NCBI GenBank assembly: GCA_000310025.1
Contig: FN648515.1
Span: 131,683-178,454, forward strand
DNA length: 46,772 nucleotides
Direction of reading: 5' to 3'
Origin: Ectocarpus siliculosus
Lineage: Eukaryota > Sar > Phaeophyceae > Ectocarpales > Ectocarpaceae
The notes under the pieces were generated by a model. That model was not told where the DNA came from and did not search any database. It was given only the letters and a program-made list of their open reading frames with translations. Below, one piece after another: positions 20,385 to 31,131 of the stretch; the first letter of the stretch is position 1, and every line of letters begins with the position of its first letter. Position numbers and translations under genes: made by a program.

Positions 20385-23300
20385 TTAGTTGTTGTGGCAA
20401 TCCATATCCAGACACTAGGGCAAGGAACGGGCACGGAACGCCCCCCCCGCCTTGAAGCGGCGCCAGGGCCCGAAGAGGCCGGGAAGGATGTAACGGCCCC
20501 GCAAGCGTATGGAAGTGAAGAATGCACAATTGACCCTAAAACGAAGGCGATCGTGCAGAAGTAGTTACCAGAAGTCGAGAAACGTATGCCTAGAGTAATA
20601 AAGCAGTGCCAAAGTTGGTTGGTAAGTTGGTAAAAACAAATGATGCATCAGACGCGCTGAAGGATCGCTAGGAATGTGACCTTCATGAATCGGGTCGGGC
20701 GCTTTCCCATTTTTCCACATTTGGTTATTGTGTAAAATCAACCTGACACGGGTTGGGTTTGGTGAGAGAAATCCCGGCGTGTTTGCCACGTGTTGTGTGT
20801 ATTGGTATTTTCGTTGCCTTTCGCGTGGGCCTCCCGCTGCCGTCTGTTGATTTCGGTGTTTTTCAGTGGACCACTCTCTCTCTCTCCTACGTCGTCGTTG
20901 TGCCGCCGTGTACATTCATCGTACACGGTTGTCGGTGTCCATGGTGGCAATCCATGTGGTGTGTCGCATGTCGATCTTGCGACGTGTTGCGGACTGTGAC
21001 AAAATCGACGTTGCAACTGGACTGTGTGTGAAGACCACCGGACGCGGCAAACTCTACTGTCTGATGACACGCCCATTCCGAAAGAGATCTTGTGCGTTGC
21101 TTCATTCATGGGTGTGGTGGGTGTTCTGGGACGTGCAGGATGTGCGCGTGGTATGTGCGGGCACAAATTGGGAGATTGCTGGAGCCGAACAGCAGCAGCA
21201 GTGTTTGGCGTTCAATCATGGTCTTCCCGTGGAAGAAGGAATCAATGATGATCAACAAAGCTTTCGGCATCGCCTCTGCACTGCCGGCGCAACCATCTCG
21301 TGGCTTTGTCGGAAAATGTCTCAGTTGGTGGGACTTGTGGCGCCCGGTAGGGCAGGATGGCGTCCTGCATCGGCCACGAAAAAAAAAATGAAAACACAAA
21401 AAAAGTAGTACGACGTTGACGACGACACAACTTCGAGTATTAGTGAACATGATGTGCTCGGTACACCTGTTTCGTCAAAAATTGCTCGCTAGCGCCCTGC
21501 TGCTTTTCTGCATTGCGCCACCATTCCTCCGTACATACTCATGCCCCTCGCCCCATCTGTGGCTTGCAGCTGCGCACTGGCTCTTTTTCTCTTGGACAAA
21601 ATCTTATATTACGATCAGTACAAAAAAATCACAAAACCCAAAGTTACGAGGCCATACGAAGTGTGGACAAAATGTTAAAAGTCCAATCTGGAAAAGCCCT
21701 GACGGAAGCCCTACTTTGACTATTTGGGTATGGGATCGGTAAGCCTCGTGCATCGCCGTTGCCGCTTACACTTTGCACCAAAACGCCGTAGCGGCATCTT
21801 CATTGTAGAGTTCGAGCGAAGGATGAGAACTACTCGAGTTTTGCCACCTGGAAACGTTTAGAGCTGCTGCCGGAGGGTTCACTGTTCGCGCAAAATCCCA
21901 CTCTTGCGTGGAGTGGTGTGCTTTGTTAGGGTGGATAATGTGGCTCGAGAGCAGCTCCGATATATTTCCACGCTGGCCTGTCCAGCAGAACGGTTCTTCG
22001 ATCGCCCGAAGCGTAGCGCCTTAACGACAAAACAAACAAGGATTCGCGGCATCATTTCGAAAGAGTGCAGCGGTTGGGAATCTTCGGTCAGGCATAATCC
22101 CTTTGGTTCGTCGTAGTGTTTCAAAAGAATTCCAGTTTTACGTTGTCGCTGAAACAGTCAACGACAAGCAACCTAGGTTTTGGGTGTCTGCCCTAGTTAA
22201 TGATGCACAACCGCACAGAAGTATTTCGTTGATAGCCTTCGTCGCATTGGCAGAAGTTCGGGGATCCCCACGCCGTTGGAATATAGGGTGGTGCCGCAGG
22301 GCTGCTTGCAGTTCGAGAGAAAGTGCAGGCCAACAACGCGACCCTCTTTCTCACTCGCATCGTCGACAACTGATGTAGTAATCGAAGTGTGATCTAGCGC
22401 CACCCGTCAACCATCTTCCAACTGATGTAGTCATCGAAGTGTGATCTAGCGCCACCTGTCAACCATCTTCGACTCACAAGCCACATAGTCAGAAAGTGAT
22501 GCCCTCACTCGGCGGCTACTGCACACTACACCACATTTCGCCAAGACACGGGATGAAACTCCAAGAGCATTGAAGACTACACACGAACAAGGTTGGTTAG
22601 CATTTACTTGTGGTGAGGTGATTTGAAGGGTATATGTGATACATTTTGGCATCTACCGCTCTACCGCCCTAACGTCGGATAGATGCAACCATGTATTATG
22701 TACATGCCAACTTTTCGCACACATGACACCGTTAGCGATGTATCTCTTCGTGGACTCAGGTACGAATCGACATGTTCAAAATGTATGATGAAAGTTGGGT
22801 TGCTCTCGGTCGAGCTTCTGCAAAATGTCGGATGGCAAACGTAAGCAGAATATATATACATTGGGGATCATGTCAATATAGTGTTGGTTCGGAGAATATT
22901 GTCGTACGACGCACTACAAGGAAATATTGTTGGATGGGAGAATATTGGCTTGCTTTTTGGCCAAATGCAATCCTAGACGCAGTGAGCTTCCCACCAAAAA
23001 AGCCAAGTTTACGATCGTCTTCGTCAAGACACAACGCGGCCTTAGACTCCTATGCAAGTACTTTCTCAATCTATGCGACTGCCAATGCGAAGCACGTCCA
23101 AGCCTCGACACCCGCTGGGTCACTCCGACACGGTCGTTGACCATCCACGCTCTGCGAGGCACGAAGAATGAATGCCGAGGAATGGTTTGCCTTCGTTGCC
23201 CCTTACACCGTAACAAACGCGCAACATGCACACTTCGCACATTCCACCGCAATTACGTCCATGCAAACGCCGCGGAATGCGTTCGTATGACAGTTCCAAC

Positions 23301-24122
23301 CATGCGAGACACAGTTCAAGATGATCGGAGTATTCGTGTGGGCACCACGTCGCATTTCGGCGCCAAAAAAGGGTCCGCGTAAAGTCCGCGCAATGCTCTG
23401 CGACACGATCATGCGTGCTGACGCTTCGACAGTCGGCGAGTTCCTTTGGCATGAAAGCCGACCATCGACGCTCTAAGACACACACCCCACTAGAGATTCG
23501 GCTTATTCTATGTATTGCTGGCACTCGTGACGGGACACGAGTAGTATGAGCGTCGAAGTGCGTGCAAGAAATGTTCGAGCTGACGACCGTTGTCTGCAGA
23601 AACCCCACTCCTAGATTTACCTACCGCCATTACGAATGAACAACCTGTTCGGGGTACCAGCTGGTAAAGCATAATCTCGGGAAGATCCGGGGATGCCGCA
23701 CATTGTATCTCAGGATAGTTGGGGTACCATGGTGCTTCCCCTCGGGCGTGTGTGCTCGCCAGTGTACGAGAGAGACGCAAACGTGAATGGAAACAAATCA
23801 CCGAAACAAGAGCTGAGTGAGGGAGAAAACGGCAGGACTCCCGGCCGGAAACATCAAACGAAACCAAAGTCTACTACACATCGATCCGTATTCGCTTTGT
23901 CCAACCCCCCCCCGCACCAGCACTTGCCTTTCGCCATACTCGCGTAGCTCCATATTCGGACCTCGTTTGCAAGTATTTGATGGGGTCATCATCACAAGTT
24001 GATCCCCACCTGACGAAAAAAAAAAAGTACTACAGTAGTCCACGCCGCAAGAAAAATACTGAACTTTGAAATTCTGAACTTGAACCCAAACATAATGTGC
24101 CAGCCTCAGGCGATTAAATCAG
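20385..24122. other. Gene-poor region, no gene confidently seen
   Basis: Competing open frames on both strands at 20738-21408 have no splice support, no domains and similar weak composition, so I do not call a gene. 21800-24000 holds only short ORFs. The exception is the 52-bp tandem duplication listed separately. Confidence 0.4.
22371..22474 (+). repeat. 52-bp tandem duplication
   Basis: TGATGTAGTAATCGAAGTGT (22371) and TGATGTAGTCATCGAAGTGT (22423) begin two copies that also share ATCTAGCGCCACC and GTCAACCATCTTC, with only a few differences. Confidence 0.95.
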
Positions 24123-26343
24123 TTACCACATCGTGATACCCCCTTTTCGCTCACCTCTAAGCACTTGGTCAGCCCTTTCGGACCTATCCAAGTAGTGGCT
24201 TTGCAGGATCACCATATCTTCTAGCCTCGCGATACCAAAAATTGCCGTGTAGAAGGCAAATGTAAAGACGAGGCCGGCATCGGTCATGTCGTTGGAGACC
24301 CTCGCCCAATCCTTGGCGAATAGTGTGGGCATGTATAGGAAGTCATTCTGGACACCCATGCAGTACGTGGATGGGCTCCCCAGATTTGCCTCCAAGCGCG
24401 CGCGGAACCGGTCGTCTGAGACCTGAGCGGCAAGAGTCAAAAGTGGGGCAAGAAATACACTGAGTAGGGGCTAAGGGGTAGAGATGGGCTCATACTTCCC
24501 CGTTGGATTGTTTTCATTCCCACGGTAACGAGCACCTAGATTGTATCACCATCCTGAACATTCTTTGGGGTTCCTGAATACACACTCTGTGCTCCTGTTT
24601 CCTTTCGCTGTGTCTACGACAGCGAATTCGCATCGGGCATTTCCTCTCGCTAGCTCGGACAACATGTTTACCCCAACTTGGTTGGAATCACAACGCAGAA
24701 GAAAACGGGGCGTGATGAATACTACACCTCGAAGAATGCTCGAGCCTCCCTCGAAAAGCGTTGGAAAACCTTCTTTTTTCGACCGTCGGATTCGACGTCA
24801 GCGCACGGCCCCAGCGCGGATCGCCATATTACGTCACAACCGGACGTGTTTACCGCTCGCGAGAGCTGACCTGTTCAGCCGCGGACAAAAAGCACTTAGC
24901 CCGGGGGGGTTGATCAGCAGTTGCTCTCTACTTTCAATCACTGCTCGAGCATGACCTCCGACGACCGCATATGTTCATGTTCGTATGTAACAGGTGTTCC
25001 GTTGAGGGGGGTAGGCGTAGGGTGCAAGGCAATCGGGTGAGCGAATTCCTCTAAGACCACGCCCAGGAAACGAGGGCGTTCCTGCGGTGGTGCCGATGGA
25101 ATGCCATCGCGGGCCATGGCCAATGGCACGCCGGCCACGACATCTCCACATACCTCAGCAACCGCAGCAGGCTATGTAGAAGGGTTAGAGTCTACAGGTC
25201 CAAGAAGGTGAAACACACGATTGTCTAGCGCGCTGGGAAGGCCAGATGAGCCGCCGGGCAGCAGGCAAGGGGGACATTGAACAAAAATGTTCATGAGCTC
25301 AAGCGGTAGCAAAAACAAAATCGAATGGAGCTCCCGCACGTACCTACTCTATCACCCACCCATGTTAAGCAGCACATCATCCGTAATGAAGAGAAAACCC
25401 GACGGTGTTTCGTAGTTCGGCCGAGGTCGTAAAACGGCGTCAACAAATGACCGCTGCATCATCCAGCCGCCCCCGTTTCTGTCCACGACGTGGACTTCCT
25501 CTGGGATTACTGAGCTGCCGCCGGTGGCCAAGGGACGATAAAAAAAGAGAAGGCGGGCAGGCACCATTCCTGAAAACATCCCAATGGAACCTTGCACGAC
25601 GTAGGTTTCGACGGGGTGAGGCGAGTCACGAGACGAGACCAAACCAGCAAGAGAAATAAAAGGCCTGCCCCCAAAACCCCGGTGTGTTTTCAAGACTGAC
25701 CACGGCCGGCATGAAATCTGACCTATCCAAGCTGGCGCCGTAGCACGGGTATCCGGCAGAGGCAGAATTGCGTTGTTGGGATGAACGCGGATCGCACCAA
25801 GTCCCGTCCACGTAGAACTCGATGCTAGCGAAGAATGGGCCGTACATGTTTTTGAACTCATCGAGCCTCGATAGTAGGTCCAAAAATTGCACGTATATCA
25901 CCAGGACCACCTTCGACAGGCAAGAAGGTACCGGCGGGAATACCGCGTTGAACCCCAGTTGTGGGTCTTTTGTGGATGCCGCCAACGGGGATTTGGACAC
26001 TTCTGCCAGACGCAACAGATAACGGAAACGGATCAATATAAAAATGGAAAATCAAAGCATGCCGGTTGCCAATGCACATCTCCTTCCGTGGCACAAGCCT
26101 ACAACCTAGTCCGCGTCGTCTTTTCAGCTCTGTCCATCCTGTTGTCAACCCCCATTTTGCCGTCTTCACTGGTATGGCTCCTGACACTGCCTTCCTGGAG
26201 TCATTTCTCGACCGGTTGCCCAATCAGAACTCACGGTCCTCGATGGTGGGCGTAGAGATTCGCATGCCCTCAATTTCCTGAGCCCCAGAAACAGAGTCCA
26301 CCAGGCAAAGAGAAATGAATGACCAGAAATAAAGCACACGCAT
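24123..26343 (-). CDS. Secreted or membrane glycosyltransferase-like protein, five exons
   Basis: Exon 1 (26235-26343) starts at ATG 26343 with a hydrophobic signal-like segment (residues 4-20) and ends at donor GTGAGT in phase 1; an in-frame ATG at 26442 would extend it by 33 residues. Exon 2 (25723-26002) opens after TCTGGCAG in the matching phase and encodes a hydrophobic strand (Val-Val-Leu-Val-Ile-Tyr), then Pro-Phe-Phe...Glu-Phe-Tyr-Val. A 58-nt intron (25665-25722) restores the frame into exon 3 (25356-25664), which carries Phe-Ile-Thr-Asp-Asp-Val-Leu-Leu-Asn. An exon near 25171-24945 is supported by an acceptor, but its frame is uncertain. Exon 24155-24422 (Gln-Asn-Asp-Phe-Leu-Tyr-Met-Pro) ends at GTGAGC or reads on to a stop at 24123. 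The order of an N-terminal strand, an Asp-Asp-Val-X-X-Asn motif and a downstream Asp-Phe-Tyr-like motif resembles DUF288/STELLO-type glycosyltransferases. That is inference; the substrate is unknown and action in the Golgi or secretory pathway is expected. Confidence 0.55.
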
Positions 26344-26639
26344 GGCGGAACAACACCTGCATCGAACGACCGACCAAACGGGGTCACTTAGGGTAGCAAG
26401 AACGGCGAAGATGCGGGTGATAAGGAGGAGAGAGAATATCATGGAGATTCCTTCTTGTGGGGGTCACTGGGGCCATATTCGTTTGAAATGCAGACAGGTG
26501 CATGGGTGTGGCAGTCAATGCGTTGCAGAGGGCAGCCAATGCGTGGCGGTCCGTCGATGCCATCGCAGAAGTGGGCCTGGTGGGAGTGCACATACACGTT
26601 TTTTTTGCGGAAGTTTGCTACGTGTTCAGTGGAAGGAAA

Positions 26640-27425
26640 ATATATCACCATTTCCCTCTAAATGAGGCGCGATCGCAACAGAGAACCGGTGGAGACAGCC
26701 CGCGCGCCAACGTAGAGCGACGTGATTGATGGCGTCTAAATCTGCAAATCGCGAATCCCTCACCGCTGTTTGGGGCGGACGCCCGCGTCAGATCGGGCTC
26801 TCATAAGTGAAGTGTGAGCTTTTCCGAAAAGGCGTTTCTGGAACACACGCTCGCAAGAGTCAAAGCACCAGGGAGCCGGCTGAGACAGCCCACGCGCCAA
26901 ACGTTGACCGTTGTAGCTGATGGCGTCTAGTCTGCGCTTAGCTATGAAATCCCTCACAGCTGTTTGAGGCGGACGCCCGCGTCAGATCGGGCTCTCGCAA
27001 GAGAAGCACAAGCTTTTCCGAAACATCTCTCTGTCGGGGAGGGTGTTTCTGAGGTTTCCTGATTGTTTCAAAGAAAAGCGGTTCTGGAAAAGAAGCTACA
27101 CAACCGATCACTTGTACCACACAATCACAAGCATACGAAGCACCTGGGAGGAGTAGAGACAGGAAGCGCGCCGACCTTGACCGGGGTTGCTGGTTGCGTC
27201 TCATGTTTCAGCTGTTTGCAGCGGACGCCCGCGTCAGATTGGGTTCTGAAAAATAACAACAGCCCCGATCACGCGTACACGCGCTCGCAAGAATCTAAGC
27301 ACAAGGGAACCAGCTGAGACCGGCCGCGCGCGTTGCCCGACGTAGCAGATGGTTTGTAATCTCGGACATCGCTTAGCCCTCGCAGCTGTTTGAGGCGGAC
27401 GTCCGCGTCTGATGGGGCTTTCGCA
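26640..27425 (+). repeat. Four diverged tandem repeats of a ~175-250 bp unit
   Basis: The core GCGGACGCCCGCGTCAGAT recurs near 26774, 26968, 27220 and 27394. It is preceded by AGCTGTTTG and a GATGGCGTCT-like string and followed by CTCTCGCAAGAGAAGC and AAGCTTTTCCGAAA. The segment 27025-27235 has a close copy at 36793-37015, so the family is dispersed as well as tandem. Confidence 0.85.
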
Positions 27426-28744
27426 AAAGAAGCGCAAGCTTGTCCGAAACAGTGCTGTGCGTAGAAAAAAAAAGAACATGTATGGAAAACAAGGCCTCCA
27501 ACGGGAACGTGTCCCCCCCCATGGAAACCCCGCCAAGCAAGCGGCGACATCCGCGGAGTGCTCACCGTACATCAACGTCGACAGAGAGAGAGGCAGGAAC
27601 TTAGGCGTCCAATCTCCGACAAAGGTGCGCTGAGTTACCCTCACGCAAGGAGTTGGGGCGGCATTTTGGTCCGATACTGCAGCATAGCAGTTGATATCCG
27701 GAACAGGCTAAGAGTGTACCACCAGAAGAGAGCCCCCGACATCATGTACCCAGTAGGGGTGGCACACCAGACTCTTCCTAACTCTGGCATGAAGATTGAG
27801 GGTTAGAGTTGTGTCACGTACTCAGATTACGTATGCGTCGGTTGCGAAAGGAATGGCTTCATTTGGATCAGAGACACGTAAGCATGACGAGGTCAAAACT
27901 CAAATTTGTTCTTGGGATCCCGCTGGTGGTTGCAGCACACGTAGTCGCGTGTGTACGGCAGTGGGTGCACTTACATGAGGTTGGCATGATGCTAACAACC
28001 CTTGATTGGCTAACCTACTGAGTTCACATACCCACCTATTGCAAAAGGAATTATATCATATGTAAAGAAACGTGGGTCCAAGTGTAGAAAACATTGAACT
28101 TGGAACGTTGGATCTCGATTCCATAGCATTTTATGTAAAACCAAATGCGATAGATTTTACACAGAGAATTCCTGCTCTGCGTTTATAATTTCCTTTCTCA
28201 TTCATGTGAATTACCTATGTATGACCTGCAGGGATGCTAAAAGGTGCTTATCAGAGTCTGGAATATTTTTTTCTTTGAGAAGACAACCACTCACAACACT
28301 GCGAAGCCACGTACCAACTCCCCCCGTCGCCAACGCCATCCCTTTCTCCCCCACCCACCATAACACCTTCCCCATGTCCATCACGTGCGTTGGTCAAATA
28401 AGTTTCAGGGGCTATCTAGCCAACAGATCCGCAGGCCCGACGAAGTGGCTCCAAGATCACAGCTACGCAGCCGCCGACGAGCCGTTCTACACCGCGTGTG
28501 CCCACGGCGTGGACCCTCCTATGTCAATATATCGAGGGGTGAGGCAACGGGACTTGGGAGGGTGGCGGATGGAAGAGGATCTGCTCCTGGTGTGCTAGGA
28601 CCGTGCGCAACTTGTCCCAGCAATCAAAGGACGCGAGAAGTCGGGAAGGATCGACAAGATTGGGCGGTGCGCTTTCTCGTTCGACCAACACCGACGGACC
28701 GACTCCCCCCGTCGCAGTACCAGTCATGGCTTCGTGACAACTAG
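27426..28744. other. No gene confidently seen
   Basis: Short ORFs only. A frame from ATG 28374 (His/Pro/Tyr-containing, to about 28598) could be an upstream exon of the following gene, but no consistent splice junction was found. Confidence 0.35.
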
Positions 28745-29260
28745 AGGGCAGCTCGAGATGGTATCGCCGCGTACCTTGCCATGGACACACTCGACGACAA
28801 GATGTGGACCGGAGACTGCACACAGAAGGGAATTGTGGCATTCTACGGTGTCGGGCGCGAGGCTGGGTTGAAAACACCTGATGCCGCTGACCCCGCGGTC
28901 AGCTCCGGGGGGGGCGCACCGGGACGACCGGCCACATCACCAGAGGTACCGGGGCCGGTCGACAGCGTCGAAAGTAGCACCGTGTGCTCTGGTGGGGACG
29001 GGACCGAGGAGGGTGGAGTGCCAAAGCTTGCGGAAGTGGACCCTCTTCTTCACTACCTAAGGGGCGGGGGGCGTTCGGTACAACGAGAACGTGACCCCAA
29101 CATCGGCGAGGCCGAGCTGTCTCTCGTCCACTTCATCGTGTGGGCCAAGAAGTATTGGGGACTGAATTTCGACCAGTTCGGTGGACACAGACTGACGGAT
29201 GATGACTTTGCTGGCGATGAGTACGGGGTTCCTCAAGGCCAGTGGAGAAGGGGCGATTGA
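28745..29260 (+). CDS. Unidentified acidic ORF, probable 3' exon with a homopolymer frameshift
   Basis: A coding-like frame opens right after ...CAACTAG (a possible acceptor at 28744). It encodes Arg-Ala-Ala-Arg-Asp-Gly-Ile-Ala-Ala-Tyr, then a low-complexity Gly/Pro/Ser/Ala linker, then a conserved-looking segment with Leu-Val-His-Phe-Ile-Val-Trp-Ala-Lys-Lys-Tyr-Trp. In the given frame it stops at 29258. If GGGG at about 29223-29226 were GGG, the frame would continue through Gly-Phe-Leu-Lys-Ala-Ser-Gly-Glu-Gly to a TAG near 29302, with better composition. So either the tail has shifted or the base count is wrong. I do not recognise the family; it could be a host gene or an element-borne ORF. 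Confidence 0.45.
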   Translation, partial: RAARDGIAAYLAMDTLDDKMWTGDCTQKGIVAFYGVGREAGLKTPDAADPAVSSGGGAPGRPATSPEVPGPVDSVESSTVCSGGDGTEEGGVPKLAEVDPLLHYLRGGGRSVQRERDPNIGEAELSLVHFIVWAKKYWGLNFDQFGGHRLTDDDFAGDEYGVPQGQWRRGD

Positions 29261-29302
29261 AGTGACCGTGCAGAAGGTTGTGGGTGGTGCCCCTAGACCT
29301 TA

Positions 29303-30832
29303 GTCCACATTAACCAACCCCCATGCTTACTGCGTGCGCTTTTCGTTGCTTGCCTGTGCTGGTTTTGCTTGTGACAGAATGGTGGCAGTGACAACGACAG
29401 GTTCCTCCGTGGGAAATAGCTTATGGTGGAGAAGGGGGAGACTTTGGACAATAGGTTGTGGGGAGGGTGTACTTGTGTGGGGGTGAGTGGAAAACGCAGA
29501 GCTGGATAGATAGGTACCACCACCACCGTTAGCCCTCCTTGCTGCGATCCTTTGCCTTTATTCCTTTCGTGGTAGTTCGGCTCTGGGCTCCCGTGGAGTA
29601 CAAACCTGTGTGTGTGTGAAGTTATTTTGTGTACTCCTCGTCTTGTGGTCACGAACCGGCCGTACTTTATGGAGGCATGGACTGCTCTCTTCTTCGACCC
29701 CATTTTCCGGCGTGTGTGACGTTCTGGAGTCAGTTTAGAATGTTTGGCTTTCTTGTTTAGTCACTTTTGGCGCCGCTGAAAGTTGTAGTGATTTGACTGT
29801 ATTTACCATTGGGCCGACGTAAGAAGCAGTCTTGCTTGTACGTGGTGTGGAATATTGCTCGACCCAATTCAACTATACGCGTTGGACAAAATATGGCCTT
29901 CCTTCTACGGTAACGTTTTACGTGTACTTGGGTGACGGTGAAGTTGTCGTTTTACCCTTTCCTGTTCACACGTACGTTGTCCTCTCCGTAGACAGTCCGG
30001 GACCTCGCCCTACCACACTTTCTATGCGAAACAAGGTGTGCGCACTGCCGGCGATGTATGCCTGCAAACTACCGGAGACATTACTTCGTTTTTTTCAAAA
30101 ACTATAGAACTATCATCGACCGGGTTTCGCTAATCCCTGGTTACACAGAGTACTTTTTCGGGCGTGATATTTTTGTCTCGCATTCAAGCCCTAATTCCAG
30201 CCAGAACGGGGTCGACAAAAAATATGATCGCGAAAGAGAAGTTACAAAGGTGTGGGCTCTCGTATTGGGACCGCCAGTTCTTGTTTTTGTCCCGCATCAG
30301 TTTTTTCGCGGTGCAACAACACCGCACAGATGGGTTCCAGTTCAAAGTTTTGGTTAACGCCGAATACGCGCACTCGGCTTGTACAGTATGAAGAAACGTA
30401 AGAAACGTAATTCAATATGCTGTGCAACCACGAGAGAAGCAGCTACAAGATGCGAGGCATCCCGTTGTCAACAGTCGTGAAACACCGAAACGTATCACTG
30501 CCAGAACTTGTTATCCTACTCTCCAAACAGCAATTTGTTTTCATGCCCACTTTCGTGCCAATTGGCAACGTATTCAGCGCGTTCTCGTGTTCGCCAGCAA
30601 AATGTCTTGGGCTCGGTAGAGGTTCCGCCGCGTCTTGGGGGCTGGGGCGTCATTCCATATTCTTTTTCGGCAGAGTTGCGAGATCTTTCACCGCTGAGTT
30701 CTACCTCTGTGGTGTATGGAATTTCATCCTACTTGGGCCCATCGCTAGCTATTGGAGATACACACAGCTGCAGCCCTCCATCTTGGAGGGATAGCTCTGT
30801 TGTGGGCGTGTACAGCATAGTAGAGTGCGTAT
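29303..30832. other. No gene seen
   Basis: Several short ORFs on both strands without splice support or recognisable motif. The region ends at the left terminus of the YR retroelement. Confidence 0.4.
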
Positions 30833-30986
30833 TATGAGGAACGGTCGGGGAATATTCTAAACGTTTTCCAGAACCGTGCACAAACAGAAGAACAGATATC
30901 AGAGAAAGCAATTTCACAATCACTTCTTTTGTGCGACCGAGTGCCGGCACGGAAAACAGGAGGCAAGAGGGAGAAAAGTTAAAGCA
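30833..30986 (+). repeat. Split direct repeat A1
   Basis: Starts TATGAGGAACGG and ends AAAGTTAAAGCA. It matches A2 at 36368-36522 with about one difference per ten bases; shared blocks include GAACAGATATCAGAGAAAGC and ACTTCTTTTGTGCGACCG. It is the left end of the element. Confidence 0.9.
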
Positions 30987-31131
30987 GCTCAAGCGTGTGT
31001 CCCTCGTCCCGGCTGTGGGGCGTCCGGGTCTCGGGTTCGCTTGTTGGGGTGCCCAGAGCGTTCTTTGCGTGTTTTCTCGACGCGTGCGGTTGGCAGCGTT
31101 TCTCTCTTTTTCTCTCTTGCCCTGTTTTCCA

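Noticed and set aside
20866-21408. 180-codon plus-strand ORF
   Set aside because: A minus-strand ORF of similar quality overlaps it. No domain, splice support or repeat conservation favours either.
29293-29703. 136-codon minus-strand ORF
   Set aside because: No splice signals or motif; composition is like the surrounding non-coding sequence.
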